From Acidobacteria bacterium UBA7540 (GTDB taxonomy: Bacteria > Acidobacteriota > Terriglobia > UBA7540), in assembly GCA_002478145.1 (NCBI GenBank), contig DLMI01000221.1, positions 63,428 to 127,427 of the forward strand: a DNA stretch of 64,000 nucleotides, in the 5' to 3' direction. The position numbers and the translations under genes were made by a program. Below are positions 35,799 to 43,703 of the stretch, piece after piece (the stretch's first letter is position 1; each line of letters begins with the position of its first letter). Below the pieces are notes generated by a model. That model was not told where the DNA came from, did no database searches, and saw only the letters and a list, made by a program, of their open reading frames with translations.

Positions 35799-37761
35799 CA
35801 ACCCGCGGCCTGCCGTCCGACCTGTCGCGAGCGCAGAGAAAGCTACGCGGGCCTCCGAACCTTGCCGCAGGGAAGAGCTTCTTGCGGCATCTGAAATCCC
35901 GGATGTCCAATCGCCCATGACGATTCAGAAATCCAGCAACGAAGCACCCAAACCAGGCGGATGTCATTCCGAGCGCAGCGAGGAATCTCGCTCTGCACCG
36001 AGCTGGAACGGGGATCCAGGCGTACCAAGGGGTCTCGATGGAAGAAAGAATCAGAGCGAGATTCCTCGCTGCGCTCGGAATGACAGTGGAGCGACAACCC
36101 TCGAACCCATCCCTGAGCCTTTGGGTCCTGCTTTGCAATTACTTCCCTTCCAGCAGCGGTGGGTCGAGGATCATTCACCGCTCAAGGTCGTGGTGAAAGC
36201 TCGCCAGATCGGCTATTCCTTTGCCGCTTCCATCCGCGCCCTCCTGGAATGCCTGAAAAGAAGGACCACCTGGATTTTCCTTTCCAAGGGCGAGCGGCAG
36301 TCGCGTCTGCTGATGGAAAAGGTCCAGGAACACGTTCAGTCCTGCGGGATTCTGGCTCGGGCCTGCGAGTCTACCTTCTTCGAAGGCACGCTGATCAAGC
36401 AATTGGAAGTCCGGTTCGCCAACGGGTCCGTCATCTACGGACTTCCCGCCAATCCCGACACTGCCCGCGGCTACTCCGGCAACGTCACACTAGACGAATT
36501 CGCTTTCCATTCCGATGCCGACAAGATCTACACGGCGCTCTTTCCCACCATCACACGCGGCTATTGCCTCGAGGTCATCTCGACGCCCAACGGACAGCAG
36601 GGCAAGTTCTATGAGATTGCCAAGGCGGCAGGGCTCGTGGAATCGGGAGATCGGGAGATCGGGCGATCGGGTGAACTGGGGAAAACCGAAAATCAAAAAA
36701 CGAAACTCAAAAGTCTGGGTGATTTGCGAATTTCGGATTTCGAGTTTCCTGCTCACCCGATCACCCGATCTCCCGATCACCCGATTTGGAGTGCCCACTG
36801 CTGCGACATCTACGAGGCCATCCGCCAGGGTCTCAACATCGATCTCCACGTTCTCCGCGCCGGTTGTGACGACGAAACCACCTGGCAACAGGAGTATTGC
36901 TGCCAGTTCATTTCCATCGCGGAGAACTTCATCCCGCCCGCACTCGTCGCCCAGTGCGCAAGCGCCGAGGCCGCAAAGGACTGCCCTCCCCAGTTCCTGG
37001 CCTCGGCGCCCCGCCGTGATTTGGACTCTCGGCTCCCTGAGCCCCGAGTCCCGGATTCGGAGTTTTACTTGGGCATCGATATCGGCCGCCACCACGACCG
37101 CACGGTGTTTTGGCTGGATAGCGTCACTATAGGGCCGAGCGGCGCTCGGCCCGAGGCAGGCACGCTATGGCGTGCCCCTGCGGGGTCCAATGCCGTTCGC
37201 CCCGGCGAGGATGGGGGCCGAGCGCCGCTCGGCCCTACGGCGCAAAAAACCGCCGTGGCGCGCCTGGTTCGCACCTTCTCCAATACCCCCTTCGCCGAGC
37301 AACTCGACTTCGCCCGCCAACTGCTTTCCTTGCCCGGCCCTGACGGGCGTCCTCTGGTGCGCCGCGCCTGCATTGACTCGACGGGCATGGGGGCCCCGTT
37401 GGCCGAATCCTTGGAGCGTGAGTTCGGAGCACGCGTGGAGCCTGTCACCTTTACCGCGGCCGTCAAAGAAGACATGGCTTACCGCGTCAAGAGACGAATG
37501 GAACAGCGGTTGGATCTTATTCCCGAGGCCCCGGAAATCGCCCGCGCCTTTGGAGCTGTCAAGAAGCTCGTGACCGTAGCGGGCAATACCCGCTTCGATG
37601 CTGAGCGCACCGACCTCGGCCACGCGGACGAGTTCTGGGCGAAAGCCCTCGCCGACCTTGCCGCCGAGCAGCAGCCCATCTCACACCTGAGTGACGGAGT
37701 GATCGTGGGCACGCCCAGAGCGGCTTGGTGGACCCCGCAGGCTTTGCCGGCGGAATTTTAG
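35779..37761 (+). CDS. Large terminase subunit (Mu gp28-like) carrying three repeat insertions
   Basis: 660 residues from the ATG at 35779, preceded by GAGG. The ATPase domain begins LLPFQQRWVEDHSPLKVVVK; KARQIGYS (about 140) is the Walker A equivalent and NVTLDEFAF (about 235) Walker B, as in Mu-type terminases. The RNase H-like nuclease starts at YLGIDIGRHHDRTVFWLD (about 430) and ends near GHADEFWAKALADL. It packages DNA into the prohead. Three host-type repeats lie inside the frame: family H at 35963-36084, C at 36641-36787, I at 37130-37238. None introduces a stop, and the motor and nuclease motifs remain intact. Confidence 0.9.
   Translation: MPPRKRNNPRPAVRPVASAEKATRASEPCRREELLAASEIPDVQSPMTIQKSSNEAPKPGGCHSERSEESRSAPSWNGDPGVPRGLDGRKNQSEIPRCARNDSGATTLEPIPEPLGPALQLLPFQQRWVEDHSPLKVVVKARQIGYSFAASIRALLECLKRRTTWIFLSKGERQSRLLMEKVQEHVQSCGILARACESTFFEGTLIKQLEVRFANGSVIYGLPANPDTARGYSGNVTLDEFAFHSDADKIYTALFPTITRGYCLEVISTPNGQQGKFYEIAKAAGLVESGDREIGRSGELGKTENQKTKLKSLGDLRISDFEFPAHPITRSPDHPIWSAHCCDIYEAIRQGLNIDLHVLRAGCDDETTWQQEYCCQFISIAENFIPPALVAQCASAEAAKDCPPQFLASAPRRDLDSRLPEPRVPDSEFYLGIDIGRHHDRTVFWLDSVTIGPSGARPEAGTLWRAPAGSNAVRPGEDGGRAPLGPTAQKTAVARLVRTFSNTPFAEQLDFARQLLSLPGPDGRPLVRRACIDSTGMGAPLAESLEREFGARVEPVTFTAAVKEDMAYRVKRRMEQRLDLIPEAPEIARAFGAVKKLVTVAGNTRFDAERTDLGHADEFWAKALADLAAEQQPISHLSDGVIVGTPRAAWWTPQALPAEF
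35963..36084. repeat. Family H repeat inside the terminase gene
   Basis: GTCATTCCGAGCGCAGCGAG at the left, CGCTGCGCTCGGAATGAC at the right. It is translated in frame as [11 protein letters not shown] ... SEIPRCARND within the poorly conserved N-terminal part. Confidence 0.9.
36641..36787. repeat. Family C repeat inside the terminase gene
   Basis: GAATCGGGAGATCGGGAGAT words against CACCCGATCACCCGATC, with an inner AAACGAAACTC / GAGTTTC segment. Translated as ESGDREIGRSGEL ... PITRSPDHPI between the ATPase and nuclease parts. Confidence 0.9.
37130..37238. repeat. Family I repeat inside the terminase gene
   Basis: The 22-base arm 37130-37151 is the exact complement of 37216-37237, and each arm is itself partly palindromic (GCCGAGCGGCGCTCGGC). 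Translated as IGPSGARP ... GRAPLGPTA, within the nuclease domain just after its first catalytic strand. Confidence 0.92.
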
Positions 37762-37840
37762 CATTGGCGATTGGCGATTTCTGATTGGTGATTGAAGAAC
37801 GCGCAATCGGAAATCACCAATCACAAATCACAAATTCCTT
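37762..37840. repeat. Tandem-word inverted repeat between terminase and portal genes
   Basis: GATTGGCGATTTCTGATTGG words against CAATCACAAATCACAAATTC words. The right arm ends 5 bases before the portal start codon. Confidence 0.8.
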
Positions 37841-39616
37841 ATGTCGTTTCTCGAAACAATTCGACAGGTCATAACCCCAGGGGCTAGCTACCCCATGGTG
37901 ACGTTGTTCCCTGGCGGGCCCATTGGGAATGACGTGGGGCTGAATCCCGCGGCGGTGCCCGGCGGCGGCGCCGTGCCCGAGCCGCAGGTAGGGCCGAGCG
38001 GCGCTCGGCCCGGCAATGGCGAGGGAGGCCGAGCGCCGCTCGGCCCTACGGCCCCTGACACGTCCCTCCGTGGCGCGGTCGGTACCGCGAACTTTGCGGG
38101 ATTCATCCGCGATCTGGGCGAATACAACCCCATCCTTGAAGGCCGCAGCAGCTTCCTGATTTACGAAAAGATGCGGCGCTCGGATGCGGATGTGCGCGCA
38201 GCGTTGCTCGCCTGTAAGCTGCCCATCCGGGCGGCTGACTGTCAGATCGTGCCCGGCCTCAAGGAAAACGAACCGGGGTTTGACCTGGCAAAAAAGATTG
38301 CTGATGAGGTCCGAGAAAACCTTTTGGGTGGCCTCGAATCGCCCACCAGCACGGGCTGCTGGGTGACACAGAACTTCGAGACGGTGAAAGAAAATGCCCT
38401 ACTCTGCCTGGATTTTGGCTGCGCCGCGCACGAGGATTTGTGGCATATCGACGGCGACAGAGTCCGGCTGCGCAAGCTCGCGCCGCGCCTGCCCTACACC
38501 TTCTACCGCTACCACGTTGATGACGACGGCGAGTCGCTGCTCTACCTCGAGCAGTACGGATACCGGGGCAACAATTTCGTTAACGTGCTGGTGCCGGCGG
38601 AGAAGCTTGCCTATTTCGTGAACGACATGGAAGGCGCGTACTTCTACGGGCGCTCCGTGTTGCGGGCGGCTTATCAGCACTGGTACATGAAGAGCCAGAT
38701 TTACCGCATCGACGCCATCAGCATCGAGCGCAATGGCCTGGGCGTGCCCACCATCAAGCAAGGCCCCAACGTTTCCGCCGAAGACCGCAAGGCGGCGCAG
38801 CAGTGGGTACAAATGCTCGCCGCGCACGAAAGTACGGGCCTTTCACTTCCCAGTGGCTGGGAGTTCGTGCTGACCGGGATCACCGGCCGGATCCGCGACC
38901 CGCAGGCTTCCATCCAGCACCACAGTGAAATGATCATGCGCTCGGTGCTGGCAAACTTCCTCTCGCTCGGCACTACGCAAACCGGGTCGCGCGCCTTGGG
39001 CGGCTCGATGCGCGATTTCTTCTATCTCTCGCTCGAAGCGATCTCGCAAAAGATTGACGAAACCATTTCCAACACCTCCATCCGGCGACTGGTGAATTAC
39101 AACTACACGCCGCAGCCCGGTAAGAAACTGCCTTACCCGCGCCTCGTAACCTCGAACATTATCGTGATTAATCCGCTCGAGCTGCTCGAGGTGGCGAAGG
39201 ACGTGGGCAAATTCGACGTGGACCTGCTCCAACCGGACAATGACACGGAGAATTGGATCCGCAAAAAGTGCGGCATGCCGCTCAAGTCGAACACGTCGCG
39301 CCCGCGCTGGGCGCCCATCCAGACGCGCCTGCAAGAGCAAGAGGAAGGAGAGTTTCCTGCCGAGCCGGGGACGAAGCCGCAAGAGGAAGGGCATCCGCAG
39401 ATCACGCAGATTTCGCAGAGTAGGGGCGGTTCGCGAACCGCCCCTACGAACGGGGGCGCAGCGCGGGCTTCAGAGACCGTGTCGGCAGAATCTGCGAAAT
39501 CTGCGGATTCGACCTTCGACTCTCGATCCCGCCCTGGCGGGACTGGCTCTTACGGCCGGGAGGCGCATGCGGATGATCGCCCCAAAGATGAATGCGGAAT
39601 AGTGCGTGGTGAATAG
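37841..39616 (+). CDS. Portal protein (DUF935/Mu gp29-like)
   Basis: 591 residues. After a Pro/Gly-rich start comes FAGFIRDLGEYNPILEGRSS, MRRSDADVRAALLACKLPIR (typical DUF935 opening), NFVNVLVPAEKLAYFVNDME, YFYGRSVLRAAYQHW and DFFYLSLEAISQKIDETISN near the C-terminus. The dodecameric portal is the DNA gate and tail attachment point. A family I repeat sits near residues 50-70. A nested repeat near the C-terminus (39393-39508) adds a low-complexity tail. Conserved regions are untouched. Confidence 0.9.
   Translation: MSFLETIRQVITPGASYPMVTLFPGGPIGNDVGLNPAAVPGGGAVPEPQVGPSGARPGNGEGGRAPLGPTAPDTSLRGAVGTANFAGFIRDLGEYNPILEGRSSFLIYEKMRRSDADVRAALLACKLPIRAADCQIVPGLKENEPGFDLAKKIADEVRENLLGGLESPTSTGCWVTQNFETVKENALLCLDFGCAAHEDLWHIDGDRVRLRKLAPRLPYTFYRYHVDDDGESLLYLEQYGYRGNNFVNVLVPAEKLAYFVNDMEGAYFYGRSVLRAAYQHWYMKSQIYRIDAISIERNGLGVPTIKQGPNVSAEDRKAAQQWVQMLAAHESTGLSLPSGWEFVLTGITGRIRDPQASIQHHSEMIMRSVLANFLSLGTTQTGSRALGGSMRDFFYLSLEAISQKIDETISNTSIRRLVNYNYTPQPGKKLPYPRLVTSNIIVINPLELLEVAKDVGKFDVDLLQPDNDTENWIRKKCGMPLKSNTSRPRWAPIQTRLQEQEEGEFPAEPGTKPQEEGHPQITQISQSRGGSRTAPTNGGAARASETVSAESAKSADSTFDSRSRPGGTGSYGREAHADDRPKDECGIVRGE
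37989..38048. repeat. Family I repeat inside the portal gene
   Basis: Arms 37989-38010 and 38027-38048 are identical in sequence to those in the terminase gene and are read in the same frame (VGPSGARP ... GRAPLGPTA). Confidence 0.92.
39393..39508. repeat. Nested inverted repeat at the 3-prime end of the portal gene
   Basis: Outer arms ATCCGCAGATCACGCAGATT and CGAAATCTGCGGAT-type words enclose a perfect 26-base palindrome at 39421-39446 (TAGGGGCGGTTCG and its complement). It is translated in frame as part of the portal C-terminus. Confidence 0.88.
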
Positions 39617-39649
39617 TGAATTATGAATTTTGAATTAAGGAGCTGTGAA

Positions 39650-40180
39650 ATGAGAGCGGGATTGGGAAGCCAGGAATCGGGATTCAAGTGGTGGCTGGTG
39701 CTTTTGCTTGCGGCGCTCTATGCGCTCTTTCTGAATCCGCGCTGCTTGCCACCGGTTCACGCGGCAGGGAGGAACGTTCAGCAACGACCGACCGGCGTAG
39801 TGACGGATACGCCTGTCATCACCATCGCGGGCGCCGCGGCGACCACTACGAGCACGCCCACAACGACGGCGCACGAGGCGCAAATTCAGTGGACGTTTGG
39901 CACTGTGACGGGTAATTACACGACGTGCACCGTGCAGGCGAAGACGTCCTACGATGGGGTGAATTATCTCACCCTGGGCGGCCCCGTCTCAGTGACAGCG
40001 ACCACAGGCACTGTGAATGCCTGGACGATTATCGAGCAGGCGGGGACGACGAGCGTTACCACCAGCTCGGTCAGCTCGAGCGCGGCGCTGGGGTTTGGGC
40101 AGGCCACGGAATTTACCTTCGCGTGCTCGGGTGGTTATGGAACGAGCGCGCCGGTGACGGTTTCCGTGATTTATCGGTGA
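39650..40180 (+). CDS. Exported Thr-rich protein
   Basis: 176 residues from the ATG at 39650, preceded by AAGGAGCTG. A hydrophobic segment at about 14-32 (WWLVLLLAALYALFLN) followed by a short polar stretch gives a signal peptide or anchor. The rest is Thr/Ser/Val-rich beta-type sequence (PVITIAGAAATTTSTPTTTA, TVQAKTSYDGVNYLTLGGPV). No family recognised. A signal sequence is unusual in a virion protein. The gene sits where Mu encodes its minor head protein. Confidence 0.6.
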   Translation: MRAGLGSQESGFKWWLVLLLAALYALFLNPRCLPPVHAAGRNVQQRPTGVVTDTPVITIAGAAATTTSTPTTTAHEAQIQWTFGTVTGNYTTCTVQAKTSYDGVNYLTLGGPVSVTATTGTVNAWTIIEQAGTTSVTTSSVSSSAALGFGQATEFTFACSGGYGTSAPVTVSVIYR

Positions 40181-40220
40181 AATGCGCAGATTGCGCAGGT
40201 TCCACAGAAGGAGAATGAGC

Positions 40221-40997
40221 ATGAGGAAATTCCTGAACAAACGGTTTGAGACAATTCTTTCGATTGCCGTGGTCGCGGCGTTCGCTGGCCTGGCGATGAT
40301 CCTGAACGGTGGGAACCTGAGCTACTTCGGCTACCACAGTCTCAACAATCTAACCAACGTTGAGACCATCCCGACCACCTCGGCGGTCTATGCCGAGAAC
40401 GTGTGGCAGGGGAAGCATGTCTGGAAGCCAGTGGATTTCGGGCCGGACGGCTTGTCGCTGAAGGATTTTATCCAGCAGATGTACGAGAAGACGTTTGTAG
40501 GGGCGAGCGGCGCTCGCCCTGGCGGGGCCGAACGCCGTTCGGCCCTACGGGAGGGTGCGGCCGATCTTCCGCACTGGGTCCACGTCGTGGCGCGCCACCC
40601 GGACGGCACGGTCTTCCTGGATGTGACGGGGCACAATCTGCGCACCAACGCCGGGATCAACTGGCAGTATGGTCAGATGGCGGGGGGCACCGCTGCGGTC
40701 TGCACTTACATTGCGCTGACCAATACTGCGATCACTCCAGCCGCGACCGATACCTCCCTGAGTGGAGAAATTACCACGAACGGGCTATCGCGCGCCTTGG
40801 GTACTCCCACGCACACTTCAAATGCGACGAGCTTCACGTTGGCGAACACTTTCACTGCCACAGGGACGCAGGCGGCTCAGGCTGCGGCCATTCTCAATGC
40901 GTCCTCTTCGGGGACGATGTGTTTTGAAAACACATTCACCCAGGCGTCGCTGGCCAGCGGCGACACGTTGACGGTGACTTGGACGATTACGTTCTAA
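40221..40997 (+). CDS. Membrane-anchored or exported beta-rich protein
   Basis: 258 residues from the ATG at 40221, with GGAG 7 bases upstream. An N-terminal hydrophobic segment (ILSIAVVAAFAGLAMILNGG, about 11-30) is followed by a polar region ending in a beta-rich C-terminus (NFTA-type strands: SFTLANTFTATGTQAAQAAA, TLTVTWTITF). A family I repeat lies at 40499-40548. The C-terminal half resembles the generic strands of phage structural proteins. Function unknown. Confidence 0.55.
   Translation: MRKFLNKRFETILSIAVVAAFAGLAMILNGGNLSYFGYHSLNNLTNVETIPTTSAVYAENVWQGKHVWKPVDFGPDGLSLKDFIQQMYEKTFVGASGARPGGAERRSALREGAADLPHWVHVVARHPDGTVFLDVTGHNLRTNAGINWQYGQMAGGTAAVCTYIALTNTAITPAATDTSLSGEITTNGLSRALGTPTHTSNATSFTLANTFTATGTQAAQAAAILNASSSGTMCFENTFTQASLASGDTLTVTWTITF
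40499..40548. repeat. Family I repeat (diverged) inside an exported-protein gene
   Basis: TAGGGGCGAGCGGCGCTCG at the left, GGCCGAACGCCGTTCGGCCC at the right. Translated as VGASGARPGGAERRSALRE. The left arm is read in the same frame as the terminase and portal copies. The arms differ from each other by several bases. Confidence 0.8.
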
Positions 40998-41002
40998 AGG
41001 AA

Positions 41003-41068
41003 GCTCTCAGCTATCAGCCGTCAGCTTTCAGCTTGCTGACCGCTGATAGCTGATCGCTGAAAGCTGCT
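41003..41068. repeat. Tandem-word inverted repeat, family A (AGCTATCAGCCGTCAGC)
   Basis: Left arm AGCTCTCAGCTATCAGCC..., right arm GCTGATAGCTGATCGCTG.... It ends 2 bases before the next ATG, leaving no room for a separate ribosome-binding site. Confidence 0.88.
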
Positions 41069-41070
41069 TT

Positions 41071-43236
41071 ATGTTCAAACGGCTCATTTTCGCTCTGTGC
41101 TTCCTGCTGATGGCAACCCCGGCATCTGCGCAGACAGTCGTCTACCTTACCTCAGGCACGAGTTACACCGTGCCGTCGAACTGGAACAACTCGAATAATA
41201 AGATCGAGTGCATCGGGGGCGGGGGCGGAGGAGGCGGTGGAGGCTCAACCGCTTCAGGCGCGGGTGGCAGCGGAGGGGCATACAGTAAATCTATCAACGT
41301 GACCCTCACTGCGAGTGGCACCGTCAGCTACGTGGTAGGCGCTGGTGGAGCGGGCGGCAGCGCTGCGGGCACTACCGGTGGTGACACCTACTTCTGCAAC
41401 TCCACCACGGGTTGCGGGAGCATCACAGGGGCTGCGGTTGTGTGCGGAGCCAAAGCTGGCGTCGGCGCTCCGTCCTCTTCCGCCTCGGCGGCGGGCGGAG
41501 CGTCGGCAAGCGGTAAATGCACGGGTACCGGTTGCCTAACAAAATCCGGCGGCGCGAGCGGGTCCGCGTTGGGCGTTCCGGCTGGCGGTGGTGGAGGTGG
41601 TGGGGCTGGCGGCCCAAATGGTACGGGCGGCGCAGGTGGGAACGGTGGATCGACTGCAGGCTACGGCGGGGGCGGAGGCGGTGGGAACGGAGGCGGGGGC
41701 GCAGGAGGGGCGGGGACCTCCGCAACCGCTGGCGGAGCCGGAGGAACAAATTATTCTGGCAGCGGCGCTGGGGCTGCGGGCAGTTCCGGTAGTGGAGGCG
41801 CTGGGTCATCCGGTGGCGGTGGCGGCGGCGCTGGCAGCACTTCCAGCAGCGGTGGAGCAGGAAGTACCGGTACGGAGTGGAGTTCGAGCTACGGTTCCGG
41901 TAGCGGTGGAGGTGGTGCAGGTCAGAGCAGTGGCTCAGCGGGCGCGTGTGGCCTATATGGCGGCGGGGGCGGCGGTACAGGAGGATCAAGTTCGGTGACT
42001 GCGGCTAATGGCTGCGCAGGCATCATTGTCATCACCTACACACCTGCTGGCAACAGCCACAGCGCCAGCCTAAGCGAGAGCAACACGGCCTCCGACGCCA
42101 TTGCGAGGCTGGCGAGCTTTGGCCGGGGCGACAGCGAGAGCAATACGGCGTCGGACTCGATTGCGCGCAAGGCCGTCTTCGGGCGAGGCGGTAGTGAGAG
42201 CAACGTAGCCTCAGACTCGATTGCGCGTTTGGGAGCTTTCGGCCGGGGCGACAGCGAGAGCAATACGGCGTCGGACTCGATTGCGCGTTTGGGGGCTTTC
42301 GGCCGTGGCGACAGCGAGACCAATACAGCGTCGGACGCGATTGCGCGGCTCGCGGTCTATGGTCGAGGTGACACCGAAACCAATACCGTCGCAGATTCGA
42401 TTGCGCGTTCGCAGGGTTTAAGCCGGGCGGATAGCGAGACCAACACGGCCTCGGATACGATTAGCCGTCTTGCGGCCTTCAGTCGAACTGACAGCGAGAC
42501 GGACACCGCCTCCGATGCGATTGCGCGGCTGGCGGTGTACGGGCGTGGCGACAGCGAGAGCAACACGGCCTTGGATGCGATTGCGCGCTCGAGCGGTTTT
42601 GGCCGGGGCGACAGCGAAACCAACACCTCCTCGGACGCCATCGCGCGTTCGGGGATCTTTGGGCGGGGTGATAGTGAGACCAATCCGTCAGCTGACGGAA
42701 TTGCGCGCTCGGGAGTTTTCGGGCGGGGCGAGAGCGAAACCAACACCGGTGCGGATTCAATTGCGCGCTCGCAGGGTCTGAGTCGGGGCGACGCCGAAAC
42801 CCTCAGCGTTTCGGACAGTCTCGTGAGGCGGGCGGTTTCAATCCGGGGCGACAGCGAGAACAACACGACGTCTGATTTGCTGACGCGGGCAGCAAGTTTC
42901 GGGCGGGGCGACACTGAGGCGCTCAGCGCGAGCGATAATCTGAGGCGTGTCCTCGCTGCCTCGCGTGGCGATACCGAGGCGCTTTCCACTTCTGATAGTT
43001 TGAGCCGGATTTTCGCTGCGCTGCGCGGCGATATGGAAACACTAGTCTTCAGCGATGCAATCGTTGGTTTGCGGAACCACAGTCTGACCGCCCCGCCGAG
43101 GCATGAGTTTGCCGTGCCGGAGCAGGCCAAAAGCGGAGCCGTGCCGGGGCAGGCCAAAAACGGAGCCGTGCCAGGCCAAGCGAAAACAGGCGCCGAAGCA
43201 GGGCGGGTGAAAAGCGGCACGGCGCCGGTGCACTGA
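41071..43236 (+). CDS. Exported Gly-rich protein with tandem 20-residue repeats
   Basis: 721 residues. Signal peptide MFKRLIFALCFLLMATPASA; a short beta domain (VVYLTSGTSYTVPSNW); a Gly-rich region to about residue 325 with many Gly runs and AGGAGGS repeats, like the polyGly-sandwich tips of phage adhesins; then about 17 tandem units of the form GRGDSESNTASDSIARLGAF (residues 335-670); then four units like AVPGQAKNG. This looks like a long fibrous adhesin. The Gly-rich domain is known from phage tail-tip adhesins, but the signal peptide and position inside the head module are not typical. Confidence 0.65.
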   Translation: MFKRLIFALCFLLMATPASAQTVVYLTSGTSYTVPSNWNNSNNKIECIGGGGGGGGGGSTASGAGGSGGAYSKSINVTLTASGTVSYVVGAGGAGGSAAGTTGGDTYFCNSTTGCGSITGAAVVCGAKAGVGAPSSSASAAGGASASGKCTGTGCLTKSGGASGSALGVPAGGGGGGGAGGPNGTGGAGGNGGSTAGYGGGGGGGNGGGGAGGAGTSATAGGAGGTNYSGSGAGAAGSSGSGGAGSSGGGGGGAGSTSSSGGAGSTGTEWSSSYGSGSGGGGAGQSSGSAGACGLYGGGGGGTGGSSSVTAANGCAGIIVITYTPAGNSHSASLSESNTASDAIARLASFGRGDSESNTASDSIARKAVFGRGGSESNVASDSIARLGAFGRGDSESNTASDSIARLGAFGRGDSETNTASDAIARLAVYGRGDTETNTVADSIARSQGLSRADSETNTASDTISRLAAFSRTDSETDTASDAIARLAVYGRGDSESNTALDAIARSSGFGRGDSETNTSSDAIARSGIFGRGDSETNPSADGIARSGVFGRGESETNTGADSIARSQGLSRGDAETLSVSDSLVRRAVSIRGDSENNTTSDLLTRAASFGRGDTEALSASDNLRRVLAASRGDTEALSTSDSLSRIFAALRGDMETLVFSDAIVGLRNHSLTAPPRHEFAVPEQAKSGAVPGQAKNGAVPGQAKTGAEAGRVKSGTAPVH
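42073..43080 (+). repeat. 60-bp tandem repeat array (about 17 units)
   Basis: In-frame units encode 20 residues around SESNTASDxIARLxxFGRGD. The first eight or so are close copies. Units after about 42780 diverge (SLSVSDSL type), as expected of ageing by slippage and point change. Confidence 0.9.
43110..43218 (+). repeat. 27-bp tandem repeat (4 units)
   Basis: Four in-frame units encode AVPEQAKSG, AVPGQAKNG, AVPGQAKTG and AEAGRVKSG at the C-terminus of the adhesin-like protein. Confidence 0.85.
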
Positions 43237-43241
43237 AAAGA

Positions 43242-43321
43242 AGCTATCAGCAGTCAGCTCTCAGCTTTCAGCAAGCGCAGAGCTGAAAGCTGATGGCTGA
43301 TAGCTGAGAGCTGAGAGCTGT
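43242..43321. repeat. Tandem-word inverted repeat, family A
   Basis: AGCTATCAGCAGTCAGCTCT words against AGCTGATGGCTGATAGCTGA words. It ends about 6 bases before the next ATG. Confidence 0.88.
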
Positions 43322-43326
43322 TAGAC

Positions 43327-43626
43327 ATGACGATTTACAAAGCGCCTTACGAACAATTCGCAGTTTCGCTCGATTTTGCCGCTGACATTGGCACGGGCAA
43401 CAGCATCGCCAGCATCACGGCAGTGACGGCTACGAGCGATCTGACCAGGCTGGATTCGACTGAAGAGGTCATCGCTTCAAAACCAGCGCCAGCGATTTCG
43501 GGTACAGGCGTGGTTTTCACGGTGACGGGCGGCGTGGCGGGAGAGAGACACACCATCGCGGTGCAGATCGTTTCCAGCATCGGCGAACAGTACCAGGGGG
43601 ACGTTACGCTGGAAATCGTGGAGTAA
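43327..43626 (+). CDS. Small phage structural protein
   Basis: 99 residues, all beta in character: DFAADIGTGNSIASITAVTA, then TGVVFTVTGGVAGERHTIAV and EQYQGDVTLEIVE. The ITxVTA ... VTGGxxGxxxxI pattern is common in small phage proteins near capsid genes (head-tail or decoration proteins with an Ig-like fold). A precise role cannot be set. It sits between two family A repeats. Confidence 0.55.
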   Translation: MTIYKAPYEQFAVSLDFAADIGTGNSIASITAVTATSDLTRLDSTEEVIASKPAPAISGTGVVFTVTGGVAGERHTIAVQIVSSIGEQYQGDVTLEIVE

Positions 43627-43659
43627 AGCTGAATTCTAAAGTTTGAAGGGTAAAGGATA

Positions 43660-43693
43660 AAGGCTGATAGCTGAGAGCTGAAAGCTGAAAGCC
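43660..43693. repeat. Family A half-arm
   Basis: GCTGATAGCTGAGAGCTGAA-type words only, without a left arm, ending shortly before the ATG at 43704. Confidence 0.75.
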
Positions 43694-43703
43694 GAGGGCT
43701 TCG

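Noticed and set aside
42073..43080. Possible CRISPR or satellite array
   Set aside because: The 60-bp units are in frame and encode a 20-residue protein repeat within an intact gene.
42357..43220. 287-residue minus-strand Ser/Pro/Arg-rich ORF
   Set aside because: Antisense of the tandem repeat array; periodicity explains the openness.
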